Assembly (NCBI GenBank): GCA_003415625.1
Contig: PYIU01000007.1
Span: 310,001 to 374,000 of the forward strand
Direction: 5' to 3'
Length of the DNA stretch: 64,000 bases
Source of the DNA: Aquanectria penicillioides
Lineage: Eukaryota; Ascomycota; Sordariomycetes; Hypocreales; Nectriaceae
In this document: positions 46,972 to 58,600 of the stretch, piece after piece
Layout of the letters: each line of letters opens with the position of its first letter
Position numbering within the stretch: the stretch's first letter is position 1
Notes under the pieces: generated by a model
Databases searched by the model: none
Seen by the model: only the letters and a program-made list of their open reading frames with translations
Told to the model about the DNA's origin: nothing
Translations under genes and position numbers: made by a program

Positions 46972-47592
46972 GGGCAGAGGAGGTGGATAGAAAGAGAGCG
47001 TGCGATTCTTGGAAAGTCTTTGGAAATCGATGAAATGTACTCGATTTATTTCTGATTTACGTGTGATGCTCCCTACGGTATATATGGCGCGGCTGCCATC
47101 ATGCCTGCCATGGTGGTTCCGAGTGAACCGATCTATTTCAGGCACGGTACGGGACTATGCACGATTGCGAGATGAACGAGATCTATCCCCGGGATTTGAT
47201 AATTTGATGCAAGGGGCCGAGCCATGATGATGACGTCGCATGAGTGCTCGCATCCATCGTTCTATCGCAATTTTCGTATACCAAGAATTCGCTGCTGAGA
47301 TGGGTGGCTAAGGAGTAGCGTGCTGGCCATTGCGTAAGCACGCCAGCTCGGATCTGTCGCATTCTTCGGCTTCTTCGGCTTCGTGTTGAAATGAGAACTG
47401 TGGGGAAAACACGTTTCAACCTGTTCCACACCGCAGTCCGCGGAGCCGCGAACCACAAAGGCCCAATGAGATGGCAACGGGACGTGCGTATTTCGGGACG
47501 AGGGCAAAAGTAGCTTTCATCACCTCATTCTCTTTGAAGGCTTCTCCATCTTTCGCGCATCATCTTCCCAAGCTTTCGCTCCCTCATCCGAG
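46972..47592. promoter_or_regulatory. Divergent promoter, RTA1 gene / UPC2-like regulator
   Basis: 621 bases between divergent start codons. A CRE-like TGACGTCG lies at 47231-47238. No coding frame is supported. Confidence 0.4.
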
Positions 47593-48825
47593 ATGGAGAG
47601 TCAAGAGGCCACGGCCAGCTCTCGTCGCAAGTGGCGTACCAAGTCTCGCAAGGGTTGTCAAGCCTGCAAGGCGAGAAAGGTCAAGGTAAGCATGGTTGAT
47701 ATCCATATCGGCTGGTCATGATAGGGCCGGTTTGCGTCTGCTTTGATAAGGGCCCCTTGCGGTCGGTCCTGTCCAAAACAACGTAGCTCCAGACGAACTA
47801 ATGCCGCAGCCTAGTGTGATGAACAACACCCGTCGTGCCTGAATTGTATCAAACGAGGCGTTACATGTGACTTTCTTCAGTCATCAACACAACCTATTTC
47901 GCCAATTGTTACCGACCCCAACGTGGAACTAGAACTATTGCACCATTACACCATTTCCACCTCTTCAACCTTCACCTCAGACCCGCAAGTACGGGAGCTT
48001 TGGCGTGTCCTTATACCCCAGATCGGCTTCTCTACCCGGTACATTCTCGATGGCATCCTGGCTCTTGCAGCACTCCACATGAGCCGGTATAACCCGGCAA
48101 GAAGAGACTTTCTCATCGCCCAAGCCACGCATCACCACACCTTGTCTTTGGAACAGGCACTGCCGCTCATTCCTGGCATAGCACCACAAAACGGGAGCAA
48201 TCTTTTCTTGTTTGGTGTTTTAACTCTATTCTTCTGCGTTGCTCGACCTAAAAGGGACGATGACATGCTGATTGTGGGCAACGGAGTGATACCGGAATGG
48301 CTCTACCTGTTGAGAGGCATGGATGCCATGGTTGAGGCGGAGAAGGGTATTCTGAGCTCACCCGTGTCATTGATATTCCGTCGCACAAATGACAGTTTCG
48401 ATTACTGGAAATCGCACTCTCCCAAGGAAAATGAAGGCCTTAGGCAACTAGAAGCAGGAATCCGATCTTTGACTTCCCAAGATGGGGACAAACAGAGAGT
48501 CTTGCTGGAAGCTGTCGATGCCCTGAAACGCAGCTACACTTTCTATAGTGGAGGGTTCACTGAACCTGACAAACTTCGGGGTTTTTATACTTGGTTGTTT
48601 GCGATTAGCGATGACTACCTCAAGCTGTTGAAGGAAGCGGACAACGAAGCTCTCTGCGTGCTCGCCTACTTTTCGGTATTGCTCAAGGAGCTGGAAAAAT
48701 ACTGGTGGGTTGAAGGTTGGGGGGTCCATTTAATTAGGAGAATCTATATGGTCTTGGAAGATGAGTATCGGTTATGGATTAGATGGCCCATTGAAGAGAT
48801 TGGGTGGGTGCCTGAGATGTATTAA
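47593..48825 (+). CDS. Zn2Cys6 transcription factor, UPC2/sterol-uptake-control-like
   Basis: Two exons (47593-47685, 47815-48825; intron 129 bases) encode 367 residues. The zinc cluster CQACKARKVKCDEQHPSC is split exactly by the intron and completed by CLNCIKRGVTC. A short, single-domain C-terminal part with VELELLHHYTIST and LALAALHMSRYNPARRD is characteristic of the UPC2/ECM22-like group found in many filamentous fungi. The yeast members sense sterols, but most filamentous paralogues have other targets. It is divergent from an RTA1-family gene, a class often induced by sterol-active compounds, which makes that gene a plausible target. Confidence 0.88.
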
Positions 48826-50949
48826 AAGAACACTACAGTAATATGACAAACCTTGAATTATAAACCTAAATGAAGCGCAATTTGGCAGGAAGTTTCTGAA
48901 AATAGTGCAGTGTTGTGGCTGAAACTTTTTCTCGTTTCTGGTAGATGATATATGCCAGTTCTCGTACCGAAGTGGATCGAAGAGCGTTGCTGGGTTGCGA
49001 GTCTGCATGAAATGGGTATGGATGGAAGCTGAGAAATGAAAGAGACACAGAAACTAAAAGCGGAACTGAATATCAAAACTCATTGAAATGAAGCCCATTT
49101 CAAGGGCGACCATTTATTTACTGCTGCGCTTTCATTGTCTATTCATGTATTAGCATTTTCGTTGGCCAAACGGGAGCGGTTGATGGTACACGTTAGAGTT
49201 GTGATAACCTGAAGCAGAGAGATGCATTTCATCGCGCCTGTGTGAATTCCCAAAGCGTACGATCGGCCGTTGACCTAGTCACGGGTCCGATAATTGTCTG
49301 CATTCGACTGTGAGGCCGTTAGGGTCGCAATTGCATGCAAGGTTGTGTGGAGCCAAGCTGCAAAAAGAATTCCCGTCCGCTCGCTTAAAGCCTCGCACGA
49401 TTGGGTTTGAAATCAAGGGCGCGTATCCGTACAAACTCCAAAGTGGAAGTGAAAAGAAGAGAGAAAGATATACGCTTTGGGCTTGAAAAAAAGCTCTCCT
49501 CCTCTTCCTATAGTCTAACGGGATCAAATTCCTACCTCCCGGATGTGCAACTTGTCCTAAACAATTACTCACACAGCGGGTAACGCCGCATTGTGTGCAT
49601 CACCTTCTGCGCCACTGACTGCAATTGGCCTAGGTCGAGCTTAAGGCACAAGCCAATCATGGCGCTTGGAATTGAAAACATGAAAAAAACGGTTCGGCGG
49701 GCTGTTGTGGAAGCGGTCACACTATTTCAGCCGTGATATGCGGCTCGATTGATGCCCGCTGAGCTCAGATTTCTCGCATCCAAATACCGTGCGCGAGGCA
49801 GCCCAATCAAGGCTCAGATGTGCTGGGTTTGACAAAGAGCCCGCTCGATGTCTCGCCCTTTCTCAGATGGTCGCCAACCAGTCGTGCATCTGGATGAGGA
49901 GATGAGGTTTGAGGCAACCCCTTGAAGGCGTTCGCCTATGGGCTTGCGTGCCGGCAATGGGCGGCCCGACGGTACACTAGCATAAGCTCTCACGTCAGCC
50001 GCCTCCAAAAGAGATTCATCACGTTGCAGAAGCTTTTGCGTTTTCGGGGTTGAGCGATTTGTGTTTCCCATTGTCGACACCATCGCCGATGGTGCTCGGG
50101 ACGCGCGACGCCGATGGGTGCGCCGTGGCGCTGATGATTACCAGCAGCCACGTTTGACCTTGGGTACTATTCATATGTAGGGCAGAGGACAGGGCAGGAC
50201 AGGAGTCCTGGTATCTGGTAGCTGGACAGAAGCACAATCCCGACTGTTTCCCGGTAACAAACAATAGGACCAGGGCCGAATCGCCTTACAGGCCCAGTCG
50301 AATCTAGCCCTGAGAAACGGTGCTGTGAGACGTCTGCCAAACCATTCCAGCGCGGTCAATAACGACGGACTCGGACCAGAACGTCTTGAATAGCGGTACC
50401 TGTGCGCCCCCTCCCCCCTTTACAGCCCTGTGCAGCGCTGTGCAGCGCTGTACAGGGCCACAATCAACTAGCCTTCGACCATGGATTTTCGTGCCTGTCA
50501 CTGCCCAGAAACACAAAGGAAATGTCTCAGAAATGAGGCCCGCTTACTCTTTCATCGGGTCTAGGCCCTTCGAATGTGTATATGTATTGAGCAGGCAAGT
50601 GTCACAACCGCTTCTCCCGCCCAATCATCATGGCGGTATTAGTGTGGACGACCGGTCGGTGGCTGGCTGGGGCTGAGCTTTGGGCTGAAGCCGATAGTCA
50701 GATTCGTCCGCCATTTTGTGCAGCTGAGCTTCGCAACACAGGGCAAAGATGCGGGGAACTCGAGAATTCAGAGCTCTGGGGCATAACTACATAGAGCAAG
50801 GCAATCAATAGCCAAGGGCATAATTATAAGTAGCCGTAGCCAGCGTGTCCAGGCCGTTTTCTGGTCTGTTCTCCATGCCAAAGAGCCCAGGTTGTGCATC
50901 GTGCTTTGCTTGTCTTCTCAACGCTTTCACAAAACACACCAAGACAGAC
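48826..50949. other. Gene-free interval with an imperfect palindrome
   Basis: About 2.1 kb between the UPC2-like regulator and the lipoxygenase. No protein-like frame is supported. An imperfect 32-base palindrome built on two TGCAGCGCTG copies lies at 50426-50457. A TATA-like TATAAG at 50825-50830 precedes the lipoxygenase ATG by about 120 bases. Confidence 0.5.
50426..50457. repeat. Imperfect palindrome with tandem TGCAGCGCTG
   Basis: Two direct copies of TGCAGCGCTG flanked by CCCTG and TACAGGG form a nearly self-complementary 32-base segment (28 of 32 positions match the reverse complement). Confidence 0.6.
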
Positions 50950-53218
50950 ATGGCCACCCCCACTGCTCCAGCTGTTGCGCTGCCTGTGCGGCCTCCCAAC
51001 GTTCCTGAAGCACCCTCCCTCGCGACATTCTGAAGCAGCCCTCGGTTGATGAGAGGAAGAAGGAACTTCAAGTTGGGATTAAGGATGTGCCCTTTTCCGA
51101 CATTGACCCGGGTGTCTTCAACTCGGAGCTTGTTAAACTGAGGCTCTACGTCAAGCCCGACTCTAAGCACCTCGAAAACCCACCAAAGAAGGCTGGGGGT
51201 AACATCACTGAAGGCACATACTCGGGGACCCAGGCTGCCCTGACCCATGCCTATAGTCGAATTGAGCGCAGGTATGTATTGAATTTCCGCTCGTAATATG
51301 CGCGGGGTTTTTTTTTTTTTAATTTTAATCTCTTTTTTAACTTGGACATAGTTACGAGTCTTATTTTGACGTGTTGCAAGTCGAGCCCACCTTGCCTCGT
51401 TACACGGACCTTCCAGCAAAGCAAAACATCTACCAGTTCACATCCTACCCCAAGAACCCGGATGGAACTCTTGCCCAGTATCCCCCTCACCTCCAAACCA
51501 TCCCCAAGGCCGATGATGTTAGCATCTTGAGGATTTTCAACGCCCTGGGTCTGGCAGAAACCCAGCTTCTTATCCAGCAAGTCGTGCCCGACAGCATCCT
51601 CGGAAGGACTGCGACCTGGCTGCTTGAGCTGGTGAATGGAAATGTCAGCGGAGCACCCCATCAAGGCTCAGCAATCAAAGCCTACGAGACCTACAACAAG
51701 AACCACCGCAAGTCTGGCACAGACATTGCGCAGGGAGCAAACATCGGCCTTCTGCCGGACTGGTTCAGCGACCGTCGCTTTGCCGAACAGTCATTCACGG
51801 GAACCAACCCCACCACAATCGAGGCCATTCCCAAGGATCTCCTCGCCGAGTTTATCGAGACTGCCAAGCGAGTTGGCGACAATCATTGGGCCCAAACCCT
51901 CCCCAAGACTGACCCTGCCTCGCTTTTTGTCCAGGATTGTCGTTACTTCCGAGAGGCCGTCGGCGCTGCACCAAATGAAGATTTGCACCACAAAGAGCCC
52001 GTCTCCGACAACAGCTGGGCATGTGCGGCCGTCACTCTATTCCAGCTTCACGCAGATGGAAAACTGCACCCCATCGCCATCGTCTGCGACTACAAGAGCA
52101 GCATGAAAAACTCAGTCACCATTTTCAACAAGCGCAAACTTCCTACCGATTCCACCTCCTCAGAAGAGAACGACTGGGCCTGGCGATATGCCAAGACGTG
52201 TGCTCAAGTCGCCGATTGGATCCGCCACGAAGTTGGTGTGCATCTCACTCGCGCGCACATGATCGAAGAGGCCTTGATCGTGGCCACTCACAGAACAATC
52301 CCAATGAGCCACATCGTTTTCCGACTTCTGGAGCCTCACTGGTACAAGACCCTCTCTCTGAACGCGGCTGCAAGGTCCACGCTTGTGCCTCAAGTCATCA
52401 AGGACTTGGTTGGTCTCAAGCCAGATTACCTGTATGCCTTCGTTCGCTATGAGTATGAGCACTTCGACTACGTCAAGAACTACGTGCCCAACGACCTGAA
52501 GCGCCGAGGATTCGCCAACACAGCCCAGGGCTTGGCGGACAAGAAATACAAGAATTACGCTTACGCCAAGAACATGTTGTCGATGTGGTCGTGCATTCGG
52601 GAGTACGTCAGAAGCATGTTGTTGACGCACTACGATGAGAAGGACGCCGACAAACAGGTTCAGGCTGATCAAGAGGTGCAAAACTGGTGCAAGGAGATCC
52701 AGACGAGCGGCTGGATCAAGACCTTCCCGACCATCCAGACATTTGATCAGCTGTGTGACGCCATCACCATGAGCATCCACGTTGCTGCTCCGTTCCACAG
52801 TGCAGTCAATTACTTGCAAAACTTCTACCAGGCCTTCGTCCTCGCAAAGCCACCCTGCCTATGTAGCCCACTGCCTGAGAGTCTTGACGAGCTCAAGAAG
52901 TACACAGAGGCCAGCCTAGTCAATGCACTGCCCATTGGCCGCCAAAGGCAATGGCTTCTTGCAGTGCAAGTGCCCTGGCTTCTCAGCTTCAAGGTCGCCA
53001 GCGATCGAAGTTTGATCACATTTGCGCAATCCCAGTGGCGAGCACACCACGGCGATGACAAGGAAGATCAAGAGATCCGGGACATTAGTGAGAAGTTCTA
53101 CCTTAGTCTGAAGAAACTCGAGGTTGAGTTCCTCCTGACTAGCAAGGGCATGGACGATGGCAGCATTCCTTACATGGTCATGGACCCTGGTAACTGCGCT
53201 GTATCAATCCTTATTTAA
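50950..53218 (+). CDS. Lipoxygenase (fungal iron/manganese type), 5' end uncertain
   Basis: The main body runs from the exon ending at 51271 through the exon 51352-53218. The metal-binding helix carries HLTRAHMIEEALIVATHR, the second ligand block is HVAAPFHSAVNYLQ, and the chain ends in the invariant isoleucine (CAVSILI). Lipoxygenases add oxygen to polyunsaturated fatty acids to give hydroperoxides. The best start, MATPTAPAVALPVRPP at 50950, is not in frame with the body: it reads to a stop at 51031-51033. Either a weak 50-base intron (50986-51035) joins them, giving 712 residues, or the gene has a frameshift there. No clear secretion signal is visible. Confidence 0.85.
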
Positions 53219-53583
53219 GATATACTTTAGGCGCATAGAGATTTCTCCTTTCTGGACAGCCTTTCCTTCTTTCCTACACTGGTTGTCGTAAAGGGATTTT
53301 CAGACTGCAAAATAAAATATAATATGTGAATAATAAAAAAAACTCGTGTGTCAACGGTGATCAATATCTGATCATATTCAAGAATGACTGACGGAATTTG
53401 GGTATGTTCTTCGCATGAGATTCTTCTATTGACCTATCACGAAAAGCCCATTAAGGCTCATGATTTACGATGCTTGTCTATCCGTCATCCGAGAAGATTC
53501 AACACCCGACAAGACCTCTTAGACCGCGAGATCAGGGCCCACTATGTTATAACATAGCCGTTGGAGAATTAAGAGGCCATCTT
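53219..53583. other. Intergenic region between convergent genes
   Basis: 365 bases of AT-rich 3' sequence with nothing coding visible. Confidence 0.5.
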
Positions 53584-55553
53584 CTATAGTTTATGCACGA
53601 TGCTATCTCTAGTCCATCGTCTAAACCTCTTTCCGAAAAAATAAAATACTACTGCAAACAAGGACCATATGCACGTGAGTGCCATATTGATCATGAATGG
53701 GTTGATGAAACTATGAAGATGTGTTAGTTAGTTCTATGTTCTTTGTGCGGAGGGAGGAGATATTACCCGCTCGCTTCTGTCCAAGGTGTAATAAACCGGC
53801 CCATACCGTAACCCCAAAGATTCTTGTTCACAGTGATTGCGACAAAGAGCGAACCGGCCACAGGCTTGTAGCTATCAACAGCGTATGTGCTACTGATACT
53901 AGGTAGCCCTGCAACTTGGATTCCTGCGCAAGAATAGCCAAGGACTACAATAACTGGCCACGGCCATTTCTTTTGGTACCCAACTGCAGTAATGATATGC
54001 CCAAACGCCATGACCAAGACATAGGGTATCATGGCGGGGAGTCTCATCTCTGGCTCACGAATTCCCTTGTTACGTGCAGTTGCGTACGCAGACACCCAGT
54101 CGCTAAATGGTCCCGCGGTGGCGAGGCCAATCAAGGCTCCTACGAACAGGGAAAAGTTGGTGAAGCCTATTTCGGTCATGTTAACATGCGAATACTGCTA
54201 AGTGGGTCAAAGTTTTCACATACCGATTGACTGGGAGCTCAAGTTGTATGGAGGGGCAGCAAAGACTTGAGTTTGAGTAAGGTTGAGAATCAAGATGAAG
54301 CTGCAGCTCCAACTAACGACAAAAGACGCAAAGAGCACAATAGGGAAAGAAAACAATTTCCAAGGAATCCAGAGATCGAGCAAGATTGACTTGAGTGGAG
54401 ACGAATTGTATTGGAAAAGCTGCCACTGCTGTCGGCTGGGTTTGCCTTTGCCGAGGCAAGGGTCTAGTTCTGAGTTCACATCGACGGTGTTGTCATTGAA
54501 GACATGAGAAATCTGTTGATTTGAGGCCTTTTCTTCGTGCTGAATTTCATCACCCTTCAGAATGTTGCTAGGCGCAGGAACTTGGCCTTCAGAGGACTCC
54601 ATGCGGTCAAACATTGTTTCTGGAAACCCAAAGACAATGATGACTAGAGACACGGCTGTCATGGCAGCATTAAGCCACCAGAAAGATGGCCAGCCGGTGT
54701 GGTCGGACATGGCTCCTGCGATAATAGGTGCAACCTAGGACGATTAGCGCTGTACAGGACTTTTGCAGTCAACGTACAATCAGTGCTCCAGTGTATGTAA
54801 CCCAGTACATGGTGTTCCACTTCCCACGGTCGTGAAGAAAGAAGATGTCGGCTACAATGTTTGGCTGAATTGTTTCCCCAGGACCTGCACCAATGCCACT
54901 CAAACTATAACATGCTAAGCATATGAAAGGGGTCTAAACAGCAGTGCCACAACTTACATGGCGGCTCCCATGAAACCATTGTACGTTGTCGCTTTGGCTC
55001 GCCAGATATGAGAAGCTAAGCAGACCACTTGGGAGGCAATGAGGACCGGACGCCGACCAAAGGATGTGGATATCGGGACCCTGTTCGAATTTGCATTAGA
55101 AGCAACATGACTCTACGTAATCCTAGTGCTCTTACCAGATGAAGTTGCTGAAGCCAAGGACCAAGATTGTGACCCCAGTAAATTGAATCACGTCCTCAAG
55201 AGTCCGGTCATACTCTTTCATTAGAGCGCCAAACATGGGACCAAGTGCTAGGGGTGCGAATCCTTGCGTGAAGCTCATTGTCGACACAGCGATGAGAGCC
55301 GAAAGCTTCCAGCCCTTTGTCCAATTCAGTGGATCATGCGGGTCATTGGAAGGCTGGGGAACGAGGACTCGACTGGATTTATCACCACTCTTCACAAAGT
55401 GATGGCTACCAACATCGGCCATAATCTCTGTGCCAGGAAGAATCTCGATCTGCAGCTCATTCTGAATCTGCTCCAGCTCCTGTTATAACGTTAGCAAATA
55501 TACCAGAAGTAAACCTGCTACTTGTATACTTGGAGCTGAAATTCGGTCGCCAT
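53584..55553 (-). CDS. MFS transporter, HOL1-like (DHA1)
   Basis: Seven exons (55553-55530, 55479-55136, 55080-54958, 54898-54778, 54734-54224, 54166-53767, 53710-53584) encode 549 residues. Recognisable landmarks are LPGTEIMADVG and PSNDPHDPLNWTKGWK before the first helix, STSFGRRPVLI after helix 2, GIGAGPGETIQPNIVADIFF, LHDRGKWNTMYWVTYTGA, and a long hydrophilic central loop. This layout matches fungal HOL1-like MFS proteins, whose substrates range over polyamines, cations and xenobiotics. The first exon encodes only eight residues, and intron 4 is just 43 bases. It is divergent from an alcohol dehydrogenase with a 720-base shared promoter. Confidence 0.85.
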
Positions 55554-56276
55554 AAGGATGGATGGCTGAATTCGTCGCCAACTGATCTCTGACAAAGCTG
55601 AGTTTGAAGCGGGAGAGCGAGTCCAGGATGGGGAATTGTTGAGACAGGAGTCAGCAGATAGGGAAATTGTACCATTTTATCATTTTGTGGACAAGGGGCG
55701 CTTCGGTGAGGGGCCAAGGCTACATCCCACGTGCAACATCAACGCTCACCACGGCGGAATGGACATTTCCTCGGCCATGTTCGGTTGTTTTGGACGGACA
55801 TTTGTCAAAGGGAAACCGTACAGAACAGCCCTTTTTCGGAATATCAAAGAAAATTCCGAGAATCCATTCTTATTGGCTTTCGATTCAGCCCAAACGTCCG
55901 AGAGAGGAAGACATAACATCCCATGCGCCCGCAACGAGCACCCAACCCCACTCTGTTACCCCAGATTCCCCGCGTCAGATCGCAAGATTCTCCACCCTCA
56001 GCTAGTCACAAGCTAGGGGAATCTTGATCCAACACGATGTAGGTCCAGGATGTTACGGAACGCTTCCGAGATGATTGTGACACAATAAAATGTCGCAATT
56101 TAAATCTTATCTTGCAGGAACGCCGGGTGATTGGGCTGTCACTCGGGATATATAAGTGGCGTCGGCAACCGGATGACGTGGATGAAGTAAGGCACGACGC
56201 AAGATTTCAATCTGTCCCATTCATTTGACCCTCAGAATCAATTCCCTATTTGTGAATTATAGACGTGAAACTCATC
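55554..56276. promoter_or_regulatory. Divergent promoter, MFS gene / alcohol dehydrogenase
   Basis: About 720 bases between divergent start codons. A TATA-like ATATATAA occurs near 56147-56154, about 125 bases before the dehydrogenase ATG. Overlapping plus-strand frames here do not look like protein. Confidence 0.45.
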
Positions 56277-57587
56277 ATGTCACTGCCGACAAACATCGAA
56301 ACTGAGGCCTTGGTCGTGAACCGACCAGGCGAAAGCTTCGTCATGCGGCGCATCATTCTTGACGAAGTCCGCTCGGATGAAGTCTTGGTCGAGATGAAAT
56401 ATTCTGGAATTTGTCATACGGTTCGTACATCAAAGTTTATATCGAGGTAGAAATTGACTTCTCGTAGGATGTTTTGTTGCAGTCAGGCCTTTTGCCGGGC
56501 GTCGAGTATCCTGCCATTTTTGGCCACGAGGGTGCCGGCATCATACGAGCACTGGGCAGTGATGTCAAGGATAAATCACTCAACATTGGAGATCATGTCC
56601 TGCTATCCTTCAATGTATGTGGGAAATGCAAGCAGTGCGTGTCCGAAAATCCATCTTGCTGCCACATTCATTCTCCAGTGAATGTTGGTTCGGTTCGCCT
56701 TTCAGATGGCACGACACCAGCCAGGCTTGAAGATGGAACATCTGTTCGAAGTCAATGTTTTGGACAGTCTTCCTTTTCTCGGATGTCTGTTGTGGCCGAG
56801 AGAAGTGTGGTGAAGTGCAATTACCCCGAATCACTCCCCTACTATGCGCCGCTTGGCTGTGGCTTCCAGACGGGTGCTGGTACTCTGTTGAATGCACTTA
56901 AGCCTGACAACACAAAATCCGTCGTCATATTTGGAGTCGGAAGTGTTGGCATCGCTGCACTCATGGCAGCCGCTTACCTTCAAGTCAAGCAACTAGTGGC
57001 AGTTGATGTTCTCGATGACAAGTTAGAGATTGCCAAACAATTTGGTGCCACGCACACACTTAACCCTGGGACTCTTGGAGATGGCGGCATAGAGGCCAAG
57101 ATTCGTGAGATTACCGATGGAGGGGCCGATTATGCAATTGACTGTACCGGCAGAATCTCTGTTATCGAGTCGCTCTTTGCCTGCTTGGCCCCTAGAGGCA
57201 CGGCAACATCCGTCGGTGTTCCTCCGCCAAACAGCGTTGTTCGCATTGAGCCTCAGACCTTCCTTCTTGAAAATAAGAGCTATGTTGGAGTTGTCGAAGG
57301 TGGCTCCCATCCTCAGAAGGTCTGTTCTTGTACGCCCCAAATTTTATGATGACAGCTACTCATTATTCCTCTACGTACAGTTTATTCCGCAATTGATCGA
57401 TCTTCACAGGCAGGGGCATTTTGCCGTTGATAAATTGTGTAAAGTCTATTCAGTAAAAGACTTTGAAGTTGCTTTGGCGGACTTACGTCAAGGCAAGGTT
57501 AGTCGATGACTCCCATTAGAAGACTTGGTTGTTTATACTAACAACAACGATCAACAGGTAGTAAAGCCGATCATTCAGTGGGATTGA
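56277..57587 (+). CDS. Zinc-dependent alcohol dehydrogenase, aryl-alcohol type
   Basis: Four exons (56277-56420, 56468-57319, 57381-57497, 57558-57587) encode 380 residues of the medium-chain dehydrogenase family. Catalytic zinc ligands are in GICHTD and GHEGAGI plus LGCGFQTGAGT; the structural zinc loop is CGKCKQCVSENPSCC. The Rossmann motif is FGVGSVGIAALMAA with an aspartate at the end of the next strand (AVDVLDDK), favouring NAD. The sequence resembles benzyl/aryl-alcohol dehydrogenases and class-III-like enzymes that oxidise aromatic or aliphatic alcohols in the cytosol. The last exon encodes only nine residues (VVKPIIQWD). It is divergent from a HOL1-like transporter. Confidence 0.9.
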
Positions 57588-58600
57588 ACAATAGGACAGG
57601 ATTAGAGAGCTCGGATACTTCATCGTATTGCTTAGAAACTATATTTATCATCTTATTGATCACCAGTGCGTCTCCCTTGATTGTTTATGATTGATACAGT
57701 ATCTTTGCAATCCCTTCCTAATATGTACTCTGGGGCACTGGGGAGATGGAGTAAAGAGAATAGAGTCTCCATAGTTTGTAAATACGGAAAGCTCAACAGA
57801 CCAGGCCGATGTTTATGGCCTCAATCTATTGTTGAGATCTATTCATCAACTTATCCAGGAATGCTCTTATCTCAAATGGAATTCCGGAATTCCTGTCCCG
57901 TAGCTAACTCCCCTGTTCAAAGACTGCTATCATATCAGACTCTTTATTCGCCTGTCCCTGTGCTACGTGGCTTGCACTAGCTCGATGCGCAGTGGAGTTC
58001 ATCAACCACGTGGAGCGACAAATCAGAAAATGTGGTTCGTCCGTCACATGTGTCCAATGAGCACGACCTCGTTCAATGAACCAGTAGAAAACAAGCTCCT
58101 ACGAGCCGGAAATAAGGCCAAATATGGAATTCATGTTCTCCATCTAACCGAATTTCCTGAATTCGGATAAAAGATTTGCTTCTTGGGTTACATACATCCG
58201 TGCATTTTCACTAGTCTCTGTCAGCTCGCACTTTGCTTTTGTTTCACCAACCTAAGAATCTTGAGGGGCTTCATTTGCATCAACATCAGGAATATCCTAT
58301 CTACCCACACCCTGCGCGTTTAGTGCATGCTCTTTTCCATTGAGAAGAAATATCGCATTAGTTATAGTTATAATGTTCTCTATAAAATATCAAAGCCAAA
58401 CATCCAAGTCTATGGTAACTTGATCCATCTATCCCTTGCAACGTGTTCGTAGACATTTCAATGCGCTTCTCCCCGAACTAACACTGGAGTAATTCTCTAT
58501 TTGCGTGAACAAATCGCTTAACCGTCTTTTTTGTCCAGTGGAGAGAGCTGAATGCACTCTGTCAAACGATGAACATCGCGCGTAAACAGCCAACGGCCCT
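57588..58600. other. Gene-free interval between convergent genes
   Basis: About 1 kb. A 99-codon plus-strand frame (57681-57980) has no domain and unnatural composition, so I do not support a gene. Confidence 0.45.

Noticed and set aside
48826..50949. Possible extra gene between the UPC2-like regulator and the lipoxygenase
   Set aside because: I read the short frames on both strands and found no protein-like exon chain comparable to the GFA gene.
52160..52819. 219-codon minus-strand open frame
   Set aside because: Antisense to the lipoxygenase body; the sense strand has clear metal-binding motifs.
57681..57980. 99-codon plus-strand open frame after the alcohol dehydrogenase
   Set aside because: No domain or splice context; it lies in the 3' gap between convergent genes.
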